The notes: a model not told the origin generated them from the sequence alone. Positions 10,091 through 19,050 are shown, counted from the stretch's first letter. The stretch: 38,396 nt of DNA from Chromatiales bacterium (GCA_016789845.1 JAEUQA010000003.1:1-38396); one strand, 5' to 3'. Program-made: numbers and translations.

Positions 10091-10672
10091 CTAGACGACA
10101 TCCTCGTCGGGAGTTCCGCCGGGACCGGCCTCGAGTTCCGCCCGCCGGCGAGCGCCTATGGATTCGAGTTCGTCGAGGAGGCCTGTCATGGCCTCCTCGA
10201 CGAGATCGAGCACCCGCTCGAAGCCGAGCGTGCCGCCGTAATAGGGATCCGGCACGTTGCGGCGGGAGGCATCGCCGGCAAATTCCAGTAACAGGCGCAC
10301 CTTCTGGTGATGCTCCTCCGCCGCGAGCTCGAGCAGCGCGGCGTGATTCTCGTCATCCATCGCGACCACCAGGTCGAAGCGGAAGAAATCCTCGGGAGTT
10401 ACGCGCCGGGCGCGCTGCCCGGAGATGTCCACGCCCCGCCTCAATGCGGCCGCCTGGGCCCGGGGATCCGGCGGCGCGCCGCGGTGATAGCTGTGGGTGC
10501 CTGCCGAGTCAATTTCGACGGGTAGCGGCAACTCGCGCCCGGCCAGGCGCTGGCGGAGTACGCCTTCTGCCATGGGCGACCGGCAGATGTTGCCCATGCA
10601 GACGAACAAAACCCTTACGCTATTGTTTTCCAATGGTTTTTCTTGTCGCCTGAACATCCGTGTCAGCATCAT
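10091..10672 (-). CDS. Low-molecular-weight protein-tyrosine phosphatase
   Basis: A small cytoplasmic phosphatase of the Wzb/PtpA type. The P-loop VCMGNICRSPMAEG gives Cys25 and Arg31, and the general-acid Asp142 is in VPDPYYGG. The catalytic domain spans about residues 20-175. A 15-20-residue polar N-terminal extension and an acidic C-terminal tail bring it to 193 residues, against about 150-160 for the family. Starts at 10672, 10669 and 10657 are all in frame. I chose 10672 because AGGA lies seven bases upstream. The open frame continues to 11035, but that part shadows kdsB. As last gene of the kdsB-lpxK envelope run, it may act on polysaccharide-export tyrosine kinases, though none is in the window. 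Confidence 0.88.
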   Translation of the reverse strand: MMLTRMFRRQEKPLENNSVRVLFVCMGNICRSPMAEGVLRQRLAGRELPLPVEIDSAGTHSYHRGAPPDPRAQAAALRRGVDISGQRARRVTPEDFFRFDLVVAMDDENHAALLELAAEEHHQKVRLLLEFAGDASRRNVPDPYYGGTLGFERVLDLVEEAMTGLLDELESIGARRRAELEAGPGGTPDEDVV

Positions 10673-10736
10673 GTCAGCGTCCTGGAAGGCAAAGTACGCG
10701 GGGAGCAGGCCGAAGGTTACTACGGGGAGGACCCAC

Positions 10737-11489
10737 TCATCCGGAACGCCGCAGGAACTCCGCAGCCCGCTCCAGATCTTCGACCGTATCCACATCCGGT
10801 CCCAGCAGGTCCCGGGCCACGGCCACGCGAATCTCCAGGCCAAGCCACAGCGCACGCAGCTGCTCCAGGCTCTCCGCCACTTCCAGCCCGCAGGCCGGCG
10901 CCGCGGCAATCTGGCGCAGCGCACCCACCCGGTAGGCGTACAGGCCCACGTGACGGAAGCTCCCGGGCATCCCGGTGTCACTCGCGTGGCTGGTGCCTGG
11001 AATCGGTGAGCGACTGAAGTACAGCGCCCGGCCATCGCGGTCGCTGACGACCTTCACCACGTGGGAACTCCGGTAGTCCTCTACCGTCGTGATCGGGGTG
11101 CACAGGGTCGACATGGCGGCACCGGGCCAGGCGGCAAGGAGCTCCGCCACCTGATCGATGGCGGCCGGCGGAATCAGCGGCGCGTCGCCCTGGACGTTCA
11201 CGACCACCGCGTCGTCGGGCCAGCCACGCACCGCCGCGACCTCGGCCGCGCGCTCCGTGCCGGAGCGGTGGCTGGCACTGGTCATCAGCACCTCGGCCCC
11301 GATCCCACGGGCGACGGTGGCAATGCGCTCGTCATCCGTGGCGACCACCACGTCGGCAGCGGCGCTCTGGCAAGCCTTGCGCCACACGTGTTCCAGCAGC
11401 GGCCGGCCGGCCAGCAGCGCCAGCGCCTTGCCGGGAAAACGCGACGACGCGAAGCGCGCGGGAATCACCACATGAAACTCGCCGCCCAT
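10737..11489 (-). CDS. kdsB: 3-deoxy-manno-octulosonate cytidylyltransferase (CMP-Kdo synthetase)
   Basis: Activates Kdo with CTP to CMP-Kdo for the inner core of lipopolysaccharide. The N-terminal nucleotide-binding signature VVIPARFASSRFPGKALALL is followed by VVVATDDERI and VNVQGDAPLIPP, all KdsB blocks. The 250 residues match the family. A GTG at 11492 also opens the frame, but the adjacent ATG at 11489 has AGGA eight bases upstream and is preferred. It lies 10 nt after lpxK. The small YcaR/Trm112-like gene that separates these two in E. coli is missing. Confidence 0.96.
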   Translation of the reverse strand: MGGEFHVVIPARFASSRFPGKALALLAGRPLLEHVWRKACQSAAADVVVATDDERIATVARGIGAEVLMTSASHRSGTERAAEVAAVRGWPDDAVVVNVQGDAPLIPPAAIDQVAELLAAWPGAAMSTLCTPITTVEDYRSSHVVKVVSDRDGRALYFSRSPIPGTSHASDTGMPGSFRHVGLYAYRVGALRQIAAAPACGLEVAESLEQLRALWLGLEIRVAVARDLLGPDVDTVEDLERAAEFLRRSG

Positions 11490-11499
11490 CACATCGTTC

Positions 11500-12510
11500 C
11501 TATCCCTTGACGCCCCGCAGGCGCGCGAGGATCCGCGCGCCGACCACTTCCGGCACGCCCAGTTCGAGTCCCGCGACCCACACCGGGCAGCCGCCGTGCA
11601 CCGGCCGGTACTTTACGGCGTCCTTCTCCGTCATGACGATCGGCACGCCGCTGGACCTTGCCAGTGCCTGGAGGTCGACGCGGCCGTGGTCGGGAACCGG
11701 CACGGGTTCCACCCGGACGCCCGCGGCGGCCAGCTGGGCGTGGAAGCGGCCCGGGTTGCCGATGCCGGCGACCGCGCGCACCACCTGGCCGCGAAGTACT
11801 TCGAGGCCGCAGTGGACGCTGCCGTCCAGCGCCCGCAGCCTGCCGATCCCGTACTGCAGCGGAAACTCGCCCTCCTCCGCCGGTCCGCCAGTCACGAGCA
11901 CCAGGTCCACGGCGCGCAGCCGCGAGGCGCCCTCGCGCAATGGCCCGGCCGGCAACAGGAAGCCGTTGCCGAGACGCCGCTCGCCATCCAGCACGACGAT
12001 CTCCAGGTCCCGGTGCAGCCGGTAGTGCTGGAGGCCGTCGTCCGCGATGACGACGTTCACGCCCTCCGCCAGGAGTCGCCGGCCCGCCGCGACCCGGTCC
12101 GGGTGCACGCAGACGGGGGTGCCGGTCTGACGGTGGAGCAGCAGCGGCTCGTCGCCGACCACGGCCGCATCGTCATCCGGACAGACCAGCCGCGGCTCGG
12201 GTGACGGCCGCCCGCCATAGCCCCGGCTGACGATGCCGGGACGCAGGCCCGCCTCGCGGAAAAGGGCGGCCAGCCAGGCGGTGACCGGCGTCTTGCCCGT
12301 GCCGCCCACGGTGATGTTGCCCACGACGATGACGGGCACCGGCAGCCGGTGGACAGCCAGCCAGCCCACCCGGTAGGCCAGCCGGCGCAAACCGGTGACG
12401 AGCGCGAACAAGCCCGCGATGGGCAAGAGCAGCCAGGCCAGCGGTGAACGGCCGTACCAGAGCGCCTGGAGCCACCGCTCCGGGCCCGGCGCCGCCTCAG
12501 GCGGCGTCAT
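11500..12510 (-). CDS. lpxK: Tetraacyldisaccharide 4'-kinase LpxK
   Basis: The inner-membrane kinase that phosphorylates the 4' position of the lipid A disaccharide precursor. A hydrophobic N-terminal anchor (about 22-45, SPLAWLLLPIAGLFALVTG) precedes the P-loop VGNITVGGTGKT (about 63-74). The SRGYGG and VIADDGLQHYRLHRD blocks that mark LpxK are intact. The frame is open to 12570, but homology begins near the ATG at 12510, which gives 336 residues and overlaps the msbA stop by 14 nt. This tight overlap suggests coupled synthesis of flippase and kinase, as in the E. coli msbA-lpxK operon. Confidence 0.96.
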   Translation of the reverse strand: MTPPEAAPGPERWLQALWYGRSPLAWLLLPIAGLFALVTGLRRLAYRVGWLAVHRLPVPVIVVGNITVGGTGKTPVTAWLAALFREAGLRPGIVSRGYGGRPSPEPRLVCPDDDAAVVGDEPLLLHRQTGTPVCVHPDRVAAGRRLLAEGVNVVIADDGLQHYRLHRDLEIVVLDGERRLGNGFLLPAGPLREGASRLRAVDLVLVTGGPAEEGEFPLQYGIGRLRALDGSVHCGLEVLRGQVVRAVAGIGNPGRFHAQLAAAGVRVEPVPVPDHGRVDLQALARSSGVPIVMTEKDAVKYRPVHGGCPVWVAGLELGVPEVVGARILARLRGVKG

Positions 12511-14278
12511 CCCGGAACTGCAGCTTGTGAAGGTGCGCATAGTGCCCGCCGGCGGCCAGCAGCTCGGCATGACTGCCCGATTCCAGGATGCGGCCGTCAG
12601 CCATCACGAGGATCCGGTCTGCCTGCTCGATCGTGGAGAGCCGATGGGCGATGACGAAGGTCGTCCGGTCCTGCATGAGCCTGCCCAGCGCGTCCTGGAT
12701 GCGCCGCTCGGATTCCGTGTCGAGGGCGGAAGTGGCCTCGTCCAGGATGAGGATGGGTGCATTCTTGAGCAGGGCGCGCGCTATCGCGATCCGCTGGCGT
12801 TGCCCGCCGGACAGCAGCACGCCCCGGTCGCCCACCCAGGTGTCCAGGCCGTCCGGCAACTGGCTCGTGAACTCATCGACGTAGGCAGCCCGGGCCGCGG
12901 CCTCCACGTCGGCCCGGGAGACGGAGCTGAGCGCCCCGTAGGCGATGTTGCCGGCGATGGTGTCGTTGAAGAGCACCACCTCCTGGCTGACCAGGCTGAT
13001 CTGGTTGCGCAGGGCGGCCAGGGTGTAGTCCTGCACGGGCCGGTCGTCGACGAGCACCGCGCCGTGCTCGGCGTCGTAGAACCTCGGCAGCAGCCCGACC
13101 AGCGTGGTCTTGCCGCTGCCGGACTTGCCGACGATCGCCACCGTCTGGCCGGCCGGGACCCGCAGGTTGATGTCCCGGAGCACCAGGCCCTTCTCGGCGG
13201 CGTATTCGAAGCTGACGTCGCGAAACTCCACCTGGCCGCGCAGGCGCACCGGGGCCAGGGTGCCCGTATCCCGCTCGACATCCTCGTCCAGCAACTGGAA
13301 GACGCTCGCCCCTGCCGCGATTCCCTGCTGCAGGGACACGTTGACGCCCGTCAACGCACGCAACGGGCGCATCAGCAGGAGCAATGCGGTGATGAAGGCG
13401 CCGAAGTCCCCGATGTCCAGGGCCGACCGGACCGCATCCTGGTTGGCGACGAACACGATGCCGGCCATGCCCACCGCCGCCAGCAGCGCCGTGACGCCGT
13501 CCCCGGCCGCGCGGGTGGCGAACAGGCGCATGTTCATCCGCCGGTTCCGCTCGTTGGCGGACTCGAAGCGACGCCGCTCGTAGTCCTGCCCGTTGAAGAT
13601 CTTGATCACGCGGTGGCTTTGCAGGGTCTCGCCCGTGATCCGGGTGAGCTCGCCCATGGACTCCTGGATCCGGCTGCTGTAGCGCCGGAACATGCGGCTC
13701 AGCACGCGGATCAGCAATGCCAGCAGGGGTGCAGCGACGAACACGAAGGCTGACAGCGGCGGACTCAGGTAGAACATGTAGGCCACGAGGCCGATGGCCG
13801 TCAGGCTGTCCCTGATGAGGACGGTCACGACGTTCGACGCCGCGGCAGCCATCTGTTCGATGTTGAACGTCAGCTTCGACAGCAGCGTGCCGCTGGACGC
13901 CGCGTCGTAGAAGCGGGTTGGCAGGTTGAGGAACTTGTCGAAGACGAGCGCCCGGACGCTCTTGATCACCTGCCGGCCGATCCAGCCGAGGCTGTAGGTG
14001 GTGGCGAACTCCGACGCGCCCCGCACCAGGAAGAGGACCATGATGCCCAGCGGCAGCCAGCGGCGGATCAGTTCGGCCTGCGGGTCGAGGGTGTCGGCCG
14101 GGGCGTCGATGGTGGCCAGGAGCTGCTTGACGAGCCACGCAAAGCCGGTATCGGTGGCGGCGTAGAACGCCATGCCGATCGCGGCGATGATGAAGACGCC
14201 CCAGTGGGGCCTGGCAAACGAGAGCAGGCGCCGGTAGATCGCCGCTGGCGCCACGCTGGACGAGACCTCGCTGCTCAA
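12497..14278 (-). CDS. msbA: Lipid A flippase MsbA (ABC exporter)
   Basis: A half-size ABC exporter (593 residues) that moves core-lipid A to the outer leaflet of the inner membrane. Six transmembrane segments occupy about 25-320. The nucleotide-binding domain has Walker A GKSGSGKT (384-391), Q-loop SLVSQEVVLF, signature LSGGQ (489-493) and Walker B ILILDEA with the D-loop SALD. The start appears to be TTG at 14278; no ATG is available nearby. It lies 7 nt after exbD and overlaps lpxK. Placement with lpxK and kdsB supports MsbA over another type I exporter. Confidence 0.94.
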   Translation of the reverse strand: MSSEVSSSVAPAAIYRRLLSFARPHWGVFIIAAIGMAFYAATDTGFAWLVKQLLATIDAPADTLDPQAELIRRWLPLGIMVLFLVRGASEFATTYSLGWIGRQVIKSVRALVFDKFLNLPTRFYDAASSGTLLSKLTFNIEQMAAAASNVVTVLIRDSLTAIGLVAYMFYLSPPLSAFVFVAAPLLALLIRVLSRMFRRYSSRIQESMGELTRITGETLQSHRVIKIFNGQDYERRRFESANERNRRMNMRLFATRAAGDGVTALLAAVGMAGIVFVANQDAVRSALDIGDFGAFITALLLLMRPLRALTGVNVSLQQGIAAGASVFQLLDEDVERDTGTLAPVRLRGQVEFRDVSFEYAAEKGLVLRDINLRVPAGQTVAIVGKSGSGKTTLVGLLPRFYDAEHGAVLVDDRPVQDYTLAALRNQISLVSQEVVLFNDTIAGNIAYGALSSVSRADVEAAARAAYVDEFTSQLPDGLDTWVGDRGVLLSGGQRQRIAIARALLKNAPILILDEATSALDTESERRIQDALGRLMQDRTTFVIAHRLSTIEQADRILVMADGRILESGSHAELLAAGGHYAHLHKLQFRDDAA

Positions 14279-14285
14279 GATCGCG

Positions 14286-14714
14286 TCACTCGGGTGGCCG
14301 CGCCCGCACCGTCGTGATCCGGACCTCGACGAAGCCCAGGCGCCCGGCCACGTCCATCGCCGTCACCACGTCCTGGTGGCTGGCCCGGCCGTCGGCACTG
14401 ACGGTCACGTGCCGCGCACGAACCCGGGGCATGACCTTGCGGATGGCCGCCTCGAGGGTCTCGGGACGGGAATCGACCAGCGGCCGGCCATTCACGCGGA
14501 ACTCGCCCTGGCCCGTGACGGAGATCTCCAGCTCCTCGCGATCCGCGGGCACGTCGGAACTCACGCCGGCTTCCGGCAGGCGGATGGCGATCTGGGACGG
14601 GCGAACGAACGTCGTGGTCAGCATGAAGAAGATCAGGAGCAGCAGCACCACATCCACCAGCGAGACGACGTTCAGTTCCGGCTCCTCGCGCGGCCTGCGG
14701 TTGCCGAGGTTCAT
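14286..14714 (-). CDS. exbD: ExbD/TolR-family biopolymer transport protein
   Basis: A 142-residue single-pass inner-membrane protein of the proton-driven ExbB-ExbD/TolQ-TolR motor. The transmembrane segment (about 15-40, VVSLVDVVLLLLIFFMLTT) carries the conserved proton-site Asp, followed by a periplasmic domain to residue 142. Its start overlaps the exbB stop by 4 nt. No tonB or tolA is nearby. The exbB-exbD pair upstream of lpxK/kdsB is a recurrent gammaproteobacterial arrangement, sometimes called exbB2/exbD2; its partner is unclear. Confidence 0.93.
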   Translation of the reverse strand: MNLGNRRPREEPELNVVSLVDVVLLLLIFFMLTTTFVRPSQIAIRLPEAGVSSDVPADREELEISVTGQGEFRVNGRPLVDSRPETLEAAIRKVMPRVRARHVTVSADGRASHQDVVTAMDVAGRLGFVEVRITTVRARPPE

Positions 14715-15352
14715 GCCTGAGGCCGCGAGCGCCCCAGGGTGTCGACGAACTGCTTGCGCTGCAGGGCCTCGACCATTGCGATGGCTTCCTTTTCCATCTG
14801 CACGACGAGCCCGTCGACCCGCCCGCGCAGGTAGCGGTAGGCGATCAGGGCGGGAATGGCGACCATCAGGCCGGCCGCCGTTGTGATCAGCGCTTCGGAG
14901 ATGCCACCGGCGAGGGCTGCCGGATCACCGGCGCCGCCGGTGGTGAGAGCAGAGAACGTCCGGATCATCCCGGTTACCGTGCCGAGCAGGCCGAGCAGCG
15001 GCGTCACCGCCGCGATCGAGCCCAGGGTATTCAGGTAGCGCTCCAGTTCGTGGACCACGTGCCGGCCCGTGTCCTCCACGGCCTCCTTCATGATGGTGCG
15101 GTCCTGCTGGCGGCTGGCCAGGCCCGCTGCCAGGACCTGGCCCAGCGGGGAGTTCGCCCGCAGGTCCTGGATGTGCTGGTGGTTCAGCTGGTTGCTGCTG
15201 ACCCACTCCCACACCTGCCGGGACAGGTCCCGGGGGACCACGCGATTGGGCTTGAGGGTCCAGAGTCGCTCGAGGATGATGGCCACGGCCACGACGGAGC
15301 ACAGGATGATGGGCACCATCACCCAGCCGCCGGCAATCACTATTTCGAGCAT
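14711..15352 (-). CDS. exbB: MotA/TolQ/ExbB-family proton channel protein
   Basis: A 213-residue inner-membrane protein with three hydrophobic segments: one at the N-terminus (IVIAGGWVMVPIILCSVVAVAIIL) and two in the C-terminal half (LGSIAAVTPLLGLLGTVTGMI and ALITTAAGLMVAIPALIAY). The GLLGTVTGMI and TAAGLMVAIPAL segments are the classical TolQ/ExbB channel signatures. A GTG at 15358 also opens the frame; I prefer the ATG at 15352. It is the first gene of the exbB-exbD-msbA-lpxK-kdsB-phosphatase run, with a promoter 30-58 bases upstream. Confidence 0.92.
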   Translation of the reverse strand: MLEIVIAGGWVMVPIILCSVVAVAIILERLWTLKPNRVVPRDLSRQVWEWVSSNQLNHQHIQDLRANSPLGQVLAAGLASRQQDRTIMKEAVEDTGRHVVHELERYLNTLGSIAAVTPLLGLLGTVTGMIRTFSALTTGGAGDPAALAGGISEALITTAAGLMVAIPALIAYRYLRGRVDGLVVQMEKEAIAMVEALQRKQFVDTLGRSRPQA

Positions 15353-15381
15353 GCGCACCCGTTCCGCAGCAGACGGGCGTC

Positions 15382-15410
15382 ACTATACCTTGACCTCCCC
15401 GGGCCGTCAC
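15382..15410 (-). promoter_or_regulatory. Predicted promoter of the exbB-exbD-msbA-lpxK-kdsB operon
   Basis: Minus-strand GTGACG (15410-15405), 17-nt spacer, TATAGT (15387-15382). The start would be near 15375, about 22 nt before the exbB ATG. The box sits in the short gap after comEC, which suggests the envelope operon has its own promoter. Confidence 0.5.
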
Positions 15411-15431
15411 AGGCCGGCCCCGTGGGGAAAA

Positions 15432-17771
15432 TCAGTTGCAGCGCGGGCGCGGCTGCGGGCGCGCGAGCCAGATTCCCGGCGCGGACTCGCGCTCCGCCCG
15501 CCGCAGCCGGAACCCCTCCCCTGCGCCTGCCTCGAACCCGAGGGCGCCCGCCTCCGCCGTGTTCAGGACGCACGCACCCGACTCGCGCCAGCGGGCGACC
15601 ACGTCGCTGGCGGGATGTCGCCAGCGATTGCGATAGCCCGACGAGACGACCACGTGACTGGGTTGCGTGGCGCCGACGAACGGCGCGGACGACGAGGTGC
15701 GACTCCCGTGATGCGGGGCCAGCAGCAGATCCACCTGCCCGAAGTCTGATTTGGAGGCAAGTTCAAGCTCCTGGCTGGCCTCGATGTCGCCGGGCAACAG
15801 CAGGCGCGCACGCGGACCCGAGACGCGCAGGACGCAGGACGCCGCATTGTCGTGCGGATGGTTGCTGCCGGCGACGGGATGCAGGATCTCGAACAGCACG
15901 CCGTCCCAGCGCCAGGCACGGCCTGCCTCGCAGGCCCCGGCACGCCCGGCGGCGCTGCCGCCGGCCGGCCCCAGCACCCGGGCGCCGGGATAGCGCTCCA
16001 GCACGCTGGCGCCGCCGCCGCGATGATCCACGTCGGCATGGGAAATGAGCAGCGTGTCCAGCGTTCGCACGCCCAGCGACTGGAGCACCGGCACCACGAC
16101 CCGCTCCCCCGCATCACTGTCGCGGAACGCCGGACCCGCGTCGTAGAGCAATGCATGGCCGGCGGTCTGGACGAGCACCGCCAGGCCCTGGCCCACGTCC
16201 AGTGCCGTCACGCGCAGGCCACCGGCCGGGACCGGCGGCGCGCCGGCGGCAAGCAACCCGGCGAGCATGCAGAGTCCCAACCAGCGGCCGGGCCAGGGCG
16301 GCGGCCACAGTGCCGACACAGCGCCGGCACTGGCGAGCAGCAGCGCCCCGCGGGACGGTTCAGGCAGGTACCACACGGCGCCGGGCAGGCTCGCGCACGC
16401 GCCCAGGAACCAGCGCCACGCATCAAAGCAGTCGGCGGCCAGGCCCAGCAGCACCGCACCTGCCGCGGGCGCCACCCAGACCGCCGCGGTGCCGGCGAGA
16501 GTCAGCGGCAGCAGCACGAAGCTGAAGGCGGGCACGGCCACCAGGTTGGTGACCAGGCCGCTCACCGGAAACTGGCCGAAGAACATGGCGAGCAGCGGGG
16601 CCAGGCCCGCCGTCATGGCAAGCTGCGTGACGAGCAACAGGCGCAGGGCGCCGGGCTTCGCGCGCCCCGCGGGCAGGCCCAGGGCGACCGTCGCGAGGAC
16701 CATCACCCCGGCAAAGGACAGCCAGAATCCCGGCACGAGGGGCGCGAGGGGTTCGACCAGCAGCACGCCCAGCACCACGCAGGCCAGCAGCTCGGGCACC
16801 GTCACCGCCCGCCGGCAGGTGACGAGTACCGCAACGATGGCGACGGCAATGACCGAGCGGGCCGTGGGCACGCTGAACCCGGCGAGGGCCCCGTAGCCTG
16901 CCGCGGCACCGAGGGCCGTCCATGCCGCGAGGACCCGGGGCCGGCAGCGCCAGCCCACGGCCAGCATCAGTCGCGCGATGGCGAGGCCAACCAGCGCGGC
17001 CGGTGCCGCCACCAGCGCGATGTGAAAGCCGGAGATCGAGATCAGGTGGATCGTGCCGGTGCGCCGGAGCTTGTGCCACTCGGCCTCGGGCAGTGCCTGG
17101 TAAGCGCCGATGGCAAGGCCCAGGACGTAGGGCGCTGCTTCGCGGCCGTCGAGCACGGCCCCGACGCGACGCGCGGTGGCGGCGCGCCAGGCAGCCGGTG
17201 GACAGGCCGATGGGCCGCCCGTCACACGACCGTTGGCAGCGGACTCGCGGACCCAGCCCGTCGCCCCGATGTGCTGCGAGAACAGCCAGCGCTCGTAATC
17301 GAAGGTCCCCGGGTTGCTGAGCCCCCGGGGCGGCCGGAGCCGCAAGTTGAGAAGCCACTGCTCACCGGGGGCCGGCGGTGCCGCCGGGCGGGAGGCACTG
17401 TCATACCAGCTGACCAGCACCCGCCCGGGAACGCCCCGGGCCCGGGACTCCGGGTCGGTGGTGAGCACGAAACGCCAGGATCCGGGTTGGGCCCGGGGGA
17501 ATTCGCAGATGGCGCCGGAAACCAGCGTGTCCGGCGTTTCAAGCCGGTCGGGCCAGCGGTCCGCCAGCAATCGCTCGCTGGTCCCGAGCACGGCAATGAC
17601 CGGCAACCCGCCCAGCACAACCAGCAGGAATGTCCGCCGGCCGGCCTGCCAGCCAGCGACCAGGGCCGCCGCTGACAGCAGGGCCAGGGCTGCCCCGCTC
17701 GTAACGGGCAGGCGGGGAGCCCACAGGAGCAACGTGGCAAGCAGCAGGGTGACGCAGGTAACCGCGACCAT
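15432..17771 (-). CDS. comEC: ComEC/Rec2-family DNA uptake channel with metallo-beta-lactamase domain
   Basis: A 779-residue inner-membrane protein expected to carry single-stranded DNA into the cytoplasm during transformation. Hydrophobic segments at the N-terminus (about 1-70) flank a DUF4131-type domain (about 75-180). The competence core (about 215-500) carries the signature HLISISGFHIALV (242-254). The C-terminal metallo-beta-lactamase domain (about 518-765) has LDVGQGLAVLV, the metal ligands HADVDH (578-583) and a downstream LAPHHGSRTS, so all three parts of full-length ComEC are present. Start ATG at 17771. It is divergent from the DUF2062 gene. Other competence genes are not in the window. 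Confidence 0.94.
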   Translation of the reverse strand: MVAVTCVTLLLATLLLWAPRLPVTSGAALALLSAAALVAGWQAGRRTFLLVVLGGLPVIAVLGTSERLLADRWPDRLETPDTLVSGAICEFPRAQPGSWRFVLTTDPESRARGVPGRVLVSWYDSASRPAAPPAPGEQWLLNLRLRPPRGLSNPGTFDYERWLFSQHIGATGWVRESAANGRVTGGPSACPPAAWRAATARRVGAVLDGREAAPYVLGLAIGAYQALPEAEWHKLRRTGTIHLISISGFHIALVAAPAALVGLAIARLMLAVGWRCRPRVLAAWTALGAAAGYGALAGFSVPTARSVIAVAIVAVLVTCRRAVTVPELLACVVLGVLLVEPLAPLVPGFWLSFAGVMVLATVALGLPAGRAKPGALRLLLVTQLAMTAGLAPLLAMFFGQFPVSGLVTNLVAVPAFSFVLLPLTLAGTAAVWVAPAAGAVLLGLAADCFDAWRWFLGACASLPGAVWYLPEPSRGALLLASAGAVSALWPPPWPGRWLGLCMLAGLLAAGAPPVPAGGLRVTALDVGQGLAVLVQTAGHALLYDAGPAFRDSDAGERVVVPVLQSLGVRTLDTLLISHADVDHRGGGASVLERYPGARVLGPAGGSAAGRAGACEAGRAWRWDGVLFEILHPVAGSNHPHDNAASCVLRVSGPRARLLLPGDIEASQELELASKSDFGQVDLLLAPHHGSRTSSSAPFVGATQPSHVVVSSGYRNRWRHPASDVVARWRESGACVLNTAEAGALGFEAGAGEGFRLRRAERESAPGIWLARPQPRPRCN

Positions 17772-17837
17772 GACGACTTCCGGCCCAGACTCTGGATAAT
17801 GAGCGGCCGCGACGCGCCGCTCGAGCCAAGGTACCGG

Positions 17838-18371
17838 ATGCCCCGCAAGTTCTTCAGGCGACTATCTGCCCCGTATCGCGGGAATCAGGACCACGCCGCG
17901 TGGTACATCCGACCATTCCGGGCCCTGCTGGCCCATCCGGTGTACTTCTCGATCAACCGCCGCACGATCACCGGCGGGCTGGCCCTGGGGCTGTTCATCG
18001 GCGTCCTGCCCTTCGTCGGCCACATGCCAGTGGCGATAGCGCTCGGCCTGCTGCTGCGCGTGAATGTGCCCGTGGCGATCCTGGGCACGTGGCTGGGGAA
18101 CCCGCTGACCTACGGGCCGATCTTCTACCTGGAGTACCGGGTGGGTGCCTGGCTCCTCGGCCTGCCGCGGGCGGCCATGGGCCTGGACCAGTCCTGGGAA
18201 CAGTGGCTCGGCCAGCTGGCCAGCGTGTGGAAACCGCTGTGGCTGGGGGCCATCGTGACCGGCCTGGCCCTGGCGGCGATCGGCTACCTGCTGGGCAATG
18301 CGGCGTGGCGCATCACGACGCGATTGCGGCTGCAGCGGCGCGTAGAGCGTCGCTTTCGTACTCCGCCGTAG
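17838..18371 (+). CDS. DUF2062 membrane protein
   Basis: A 177-residue protein with the DUF2062 pattern: a basic N-terminus (PRKFFRRLSAPYRG), then the RRTITGGLALGLFIGVLPF segment, a second hydrophobic stretch (VAIALGLLLRVNVPVAILGTWLGNPLTYGPIF) and a third near the C-terminus. The function of the family is unknown. The frame opens at 17799, but homology starts at the ATG at 17838, which has AAGG six bases upstream. It is the only plus-strand gene between comEC and lolD. Its last 59 nt overlap the 3' end of lolD on the other strand. A DUF2062 gene between comEC and the lol genes is, from memory, also seen in Pseudomonas. Confidence 0.9.
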   Translation: MPRKFFRRLSAPYRGNQDHAAWYIRPFRALLAHPVYFSINRRTITGGLALGLFIGVLPFVGHMPVAIALGLLLRVNVPVAILGTWLGNPLTYGPIFYLEYRVGAWLLGLPRAAMGLDQSWEQWLGQLASVWKPLWLGAIVTGLALAAIGYLLGNAAWRITTRLRLQRRVERRFRTPP

Positions 18372-19050
18372 CGTCCTCGAGGCGCCCGTCGCTGAGGCGG
18401 AGCACCCGGTTCATCTTCAGGGCGATCCGCGGGTCGTGGGTGACGATCACGAGACTGGCGCCCACCTCCCGATTCAGGTCCAGCATCAGTTCGAGCACCG
18501 TGTCGCCCGTCTTGCGGTCCAGGTTGCCGGTGGGCTCATCGGCGAGGACCACGGCGGGCTCCGTCACGAGGGCGCGCGCCACGGCGACGCGCTGGCGCTC
18601 GCCGCCGGACAGCTCGCCGGGCTTGTGCTCGAGGCGGCCACCCAGGCCGACCCTTTCGAGCACCCGGCGCGCCCGGGCCCTGACCGCCTCGAGTGGCTCG
18701 CGGCGCACGAGGAGCGGCATGGCCACGTTTTCGAGGGCGGTAAACTCCGGCAGCAGGTGGTGGAACTGGTAGACGAAGCCCAGGTACTGGTTCCGGATGC
18801 GCCCCCGCTCGGCATTGTCGGTGGTGGCGATGTCCCGGCCGCGAATGCGCACTTCCCCTGCCGTCGGGGTGTCGAGGCCGCCGAGCAGCTGGAGCAGCGT
18901 CGTCTTGCCAGCGCCGGAGGGCCCGACGATGGCAATTCGCTCGCCCGCACCAATGACCAGGTTGATGTCCTTCAGCACCTCGAGGACAGCGGCGCCTTCG
19001 GCGAACTGCTTGCGCAATCCCCGGCATTCGATGGCAGGCACGTCATTCAT
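18313..19050 (-). CDS. lolD: Lipoprotein-releasing system ATPase LolD
   Basis: The cytoplasmic ATPase of LolCDE, which extracts outer-membrane lipoproteins from the inner membrane and hands them to LolA. The 245 residues hold Walker A VGPSGAGKTT, the LolD-typical VYQFHHLLPEFTALENVAMP stretch, signature LSGGERQRVAVARAL and Walker B VVLADEPTGNLD. The start overlaps the lolC stop by 8 nt. The final ~20 residues (Ala-rich) are encoded antisense to the DUF2062 gene and extend slightly beyond the usual LolD end. Confidence 0.95.
   Translation of the reverse strand: MNDVPAIECRGLRKQFAEGAAVLEVLKDINLVIGAGERIAIVGPSGAGKTTLLQLLGGLDTPTAGEVRIRGRDIATTDNAERGRIRNQYLGFVYQFHHLLPEFTALENVAMPLLVRREPLEAVRARARRVLERVGLGGRLEHKPGELSGGERQRVAVARALVTEPAVVLADEPTGNLDRKTGDTVLELMLDLNREVGASLVIVTHDPRIALKMNRVLRLSDGRLEDATAEYESDALRAAAAAIAS

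Noticed and set aside
15852..17675. 607-codon plus-strand frame opposite comEC
   Set aside because: His/Arg/Gln/Gly-rich shadow of ComEC, whose signature motifs are in the minus frame.
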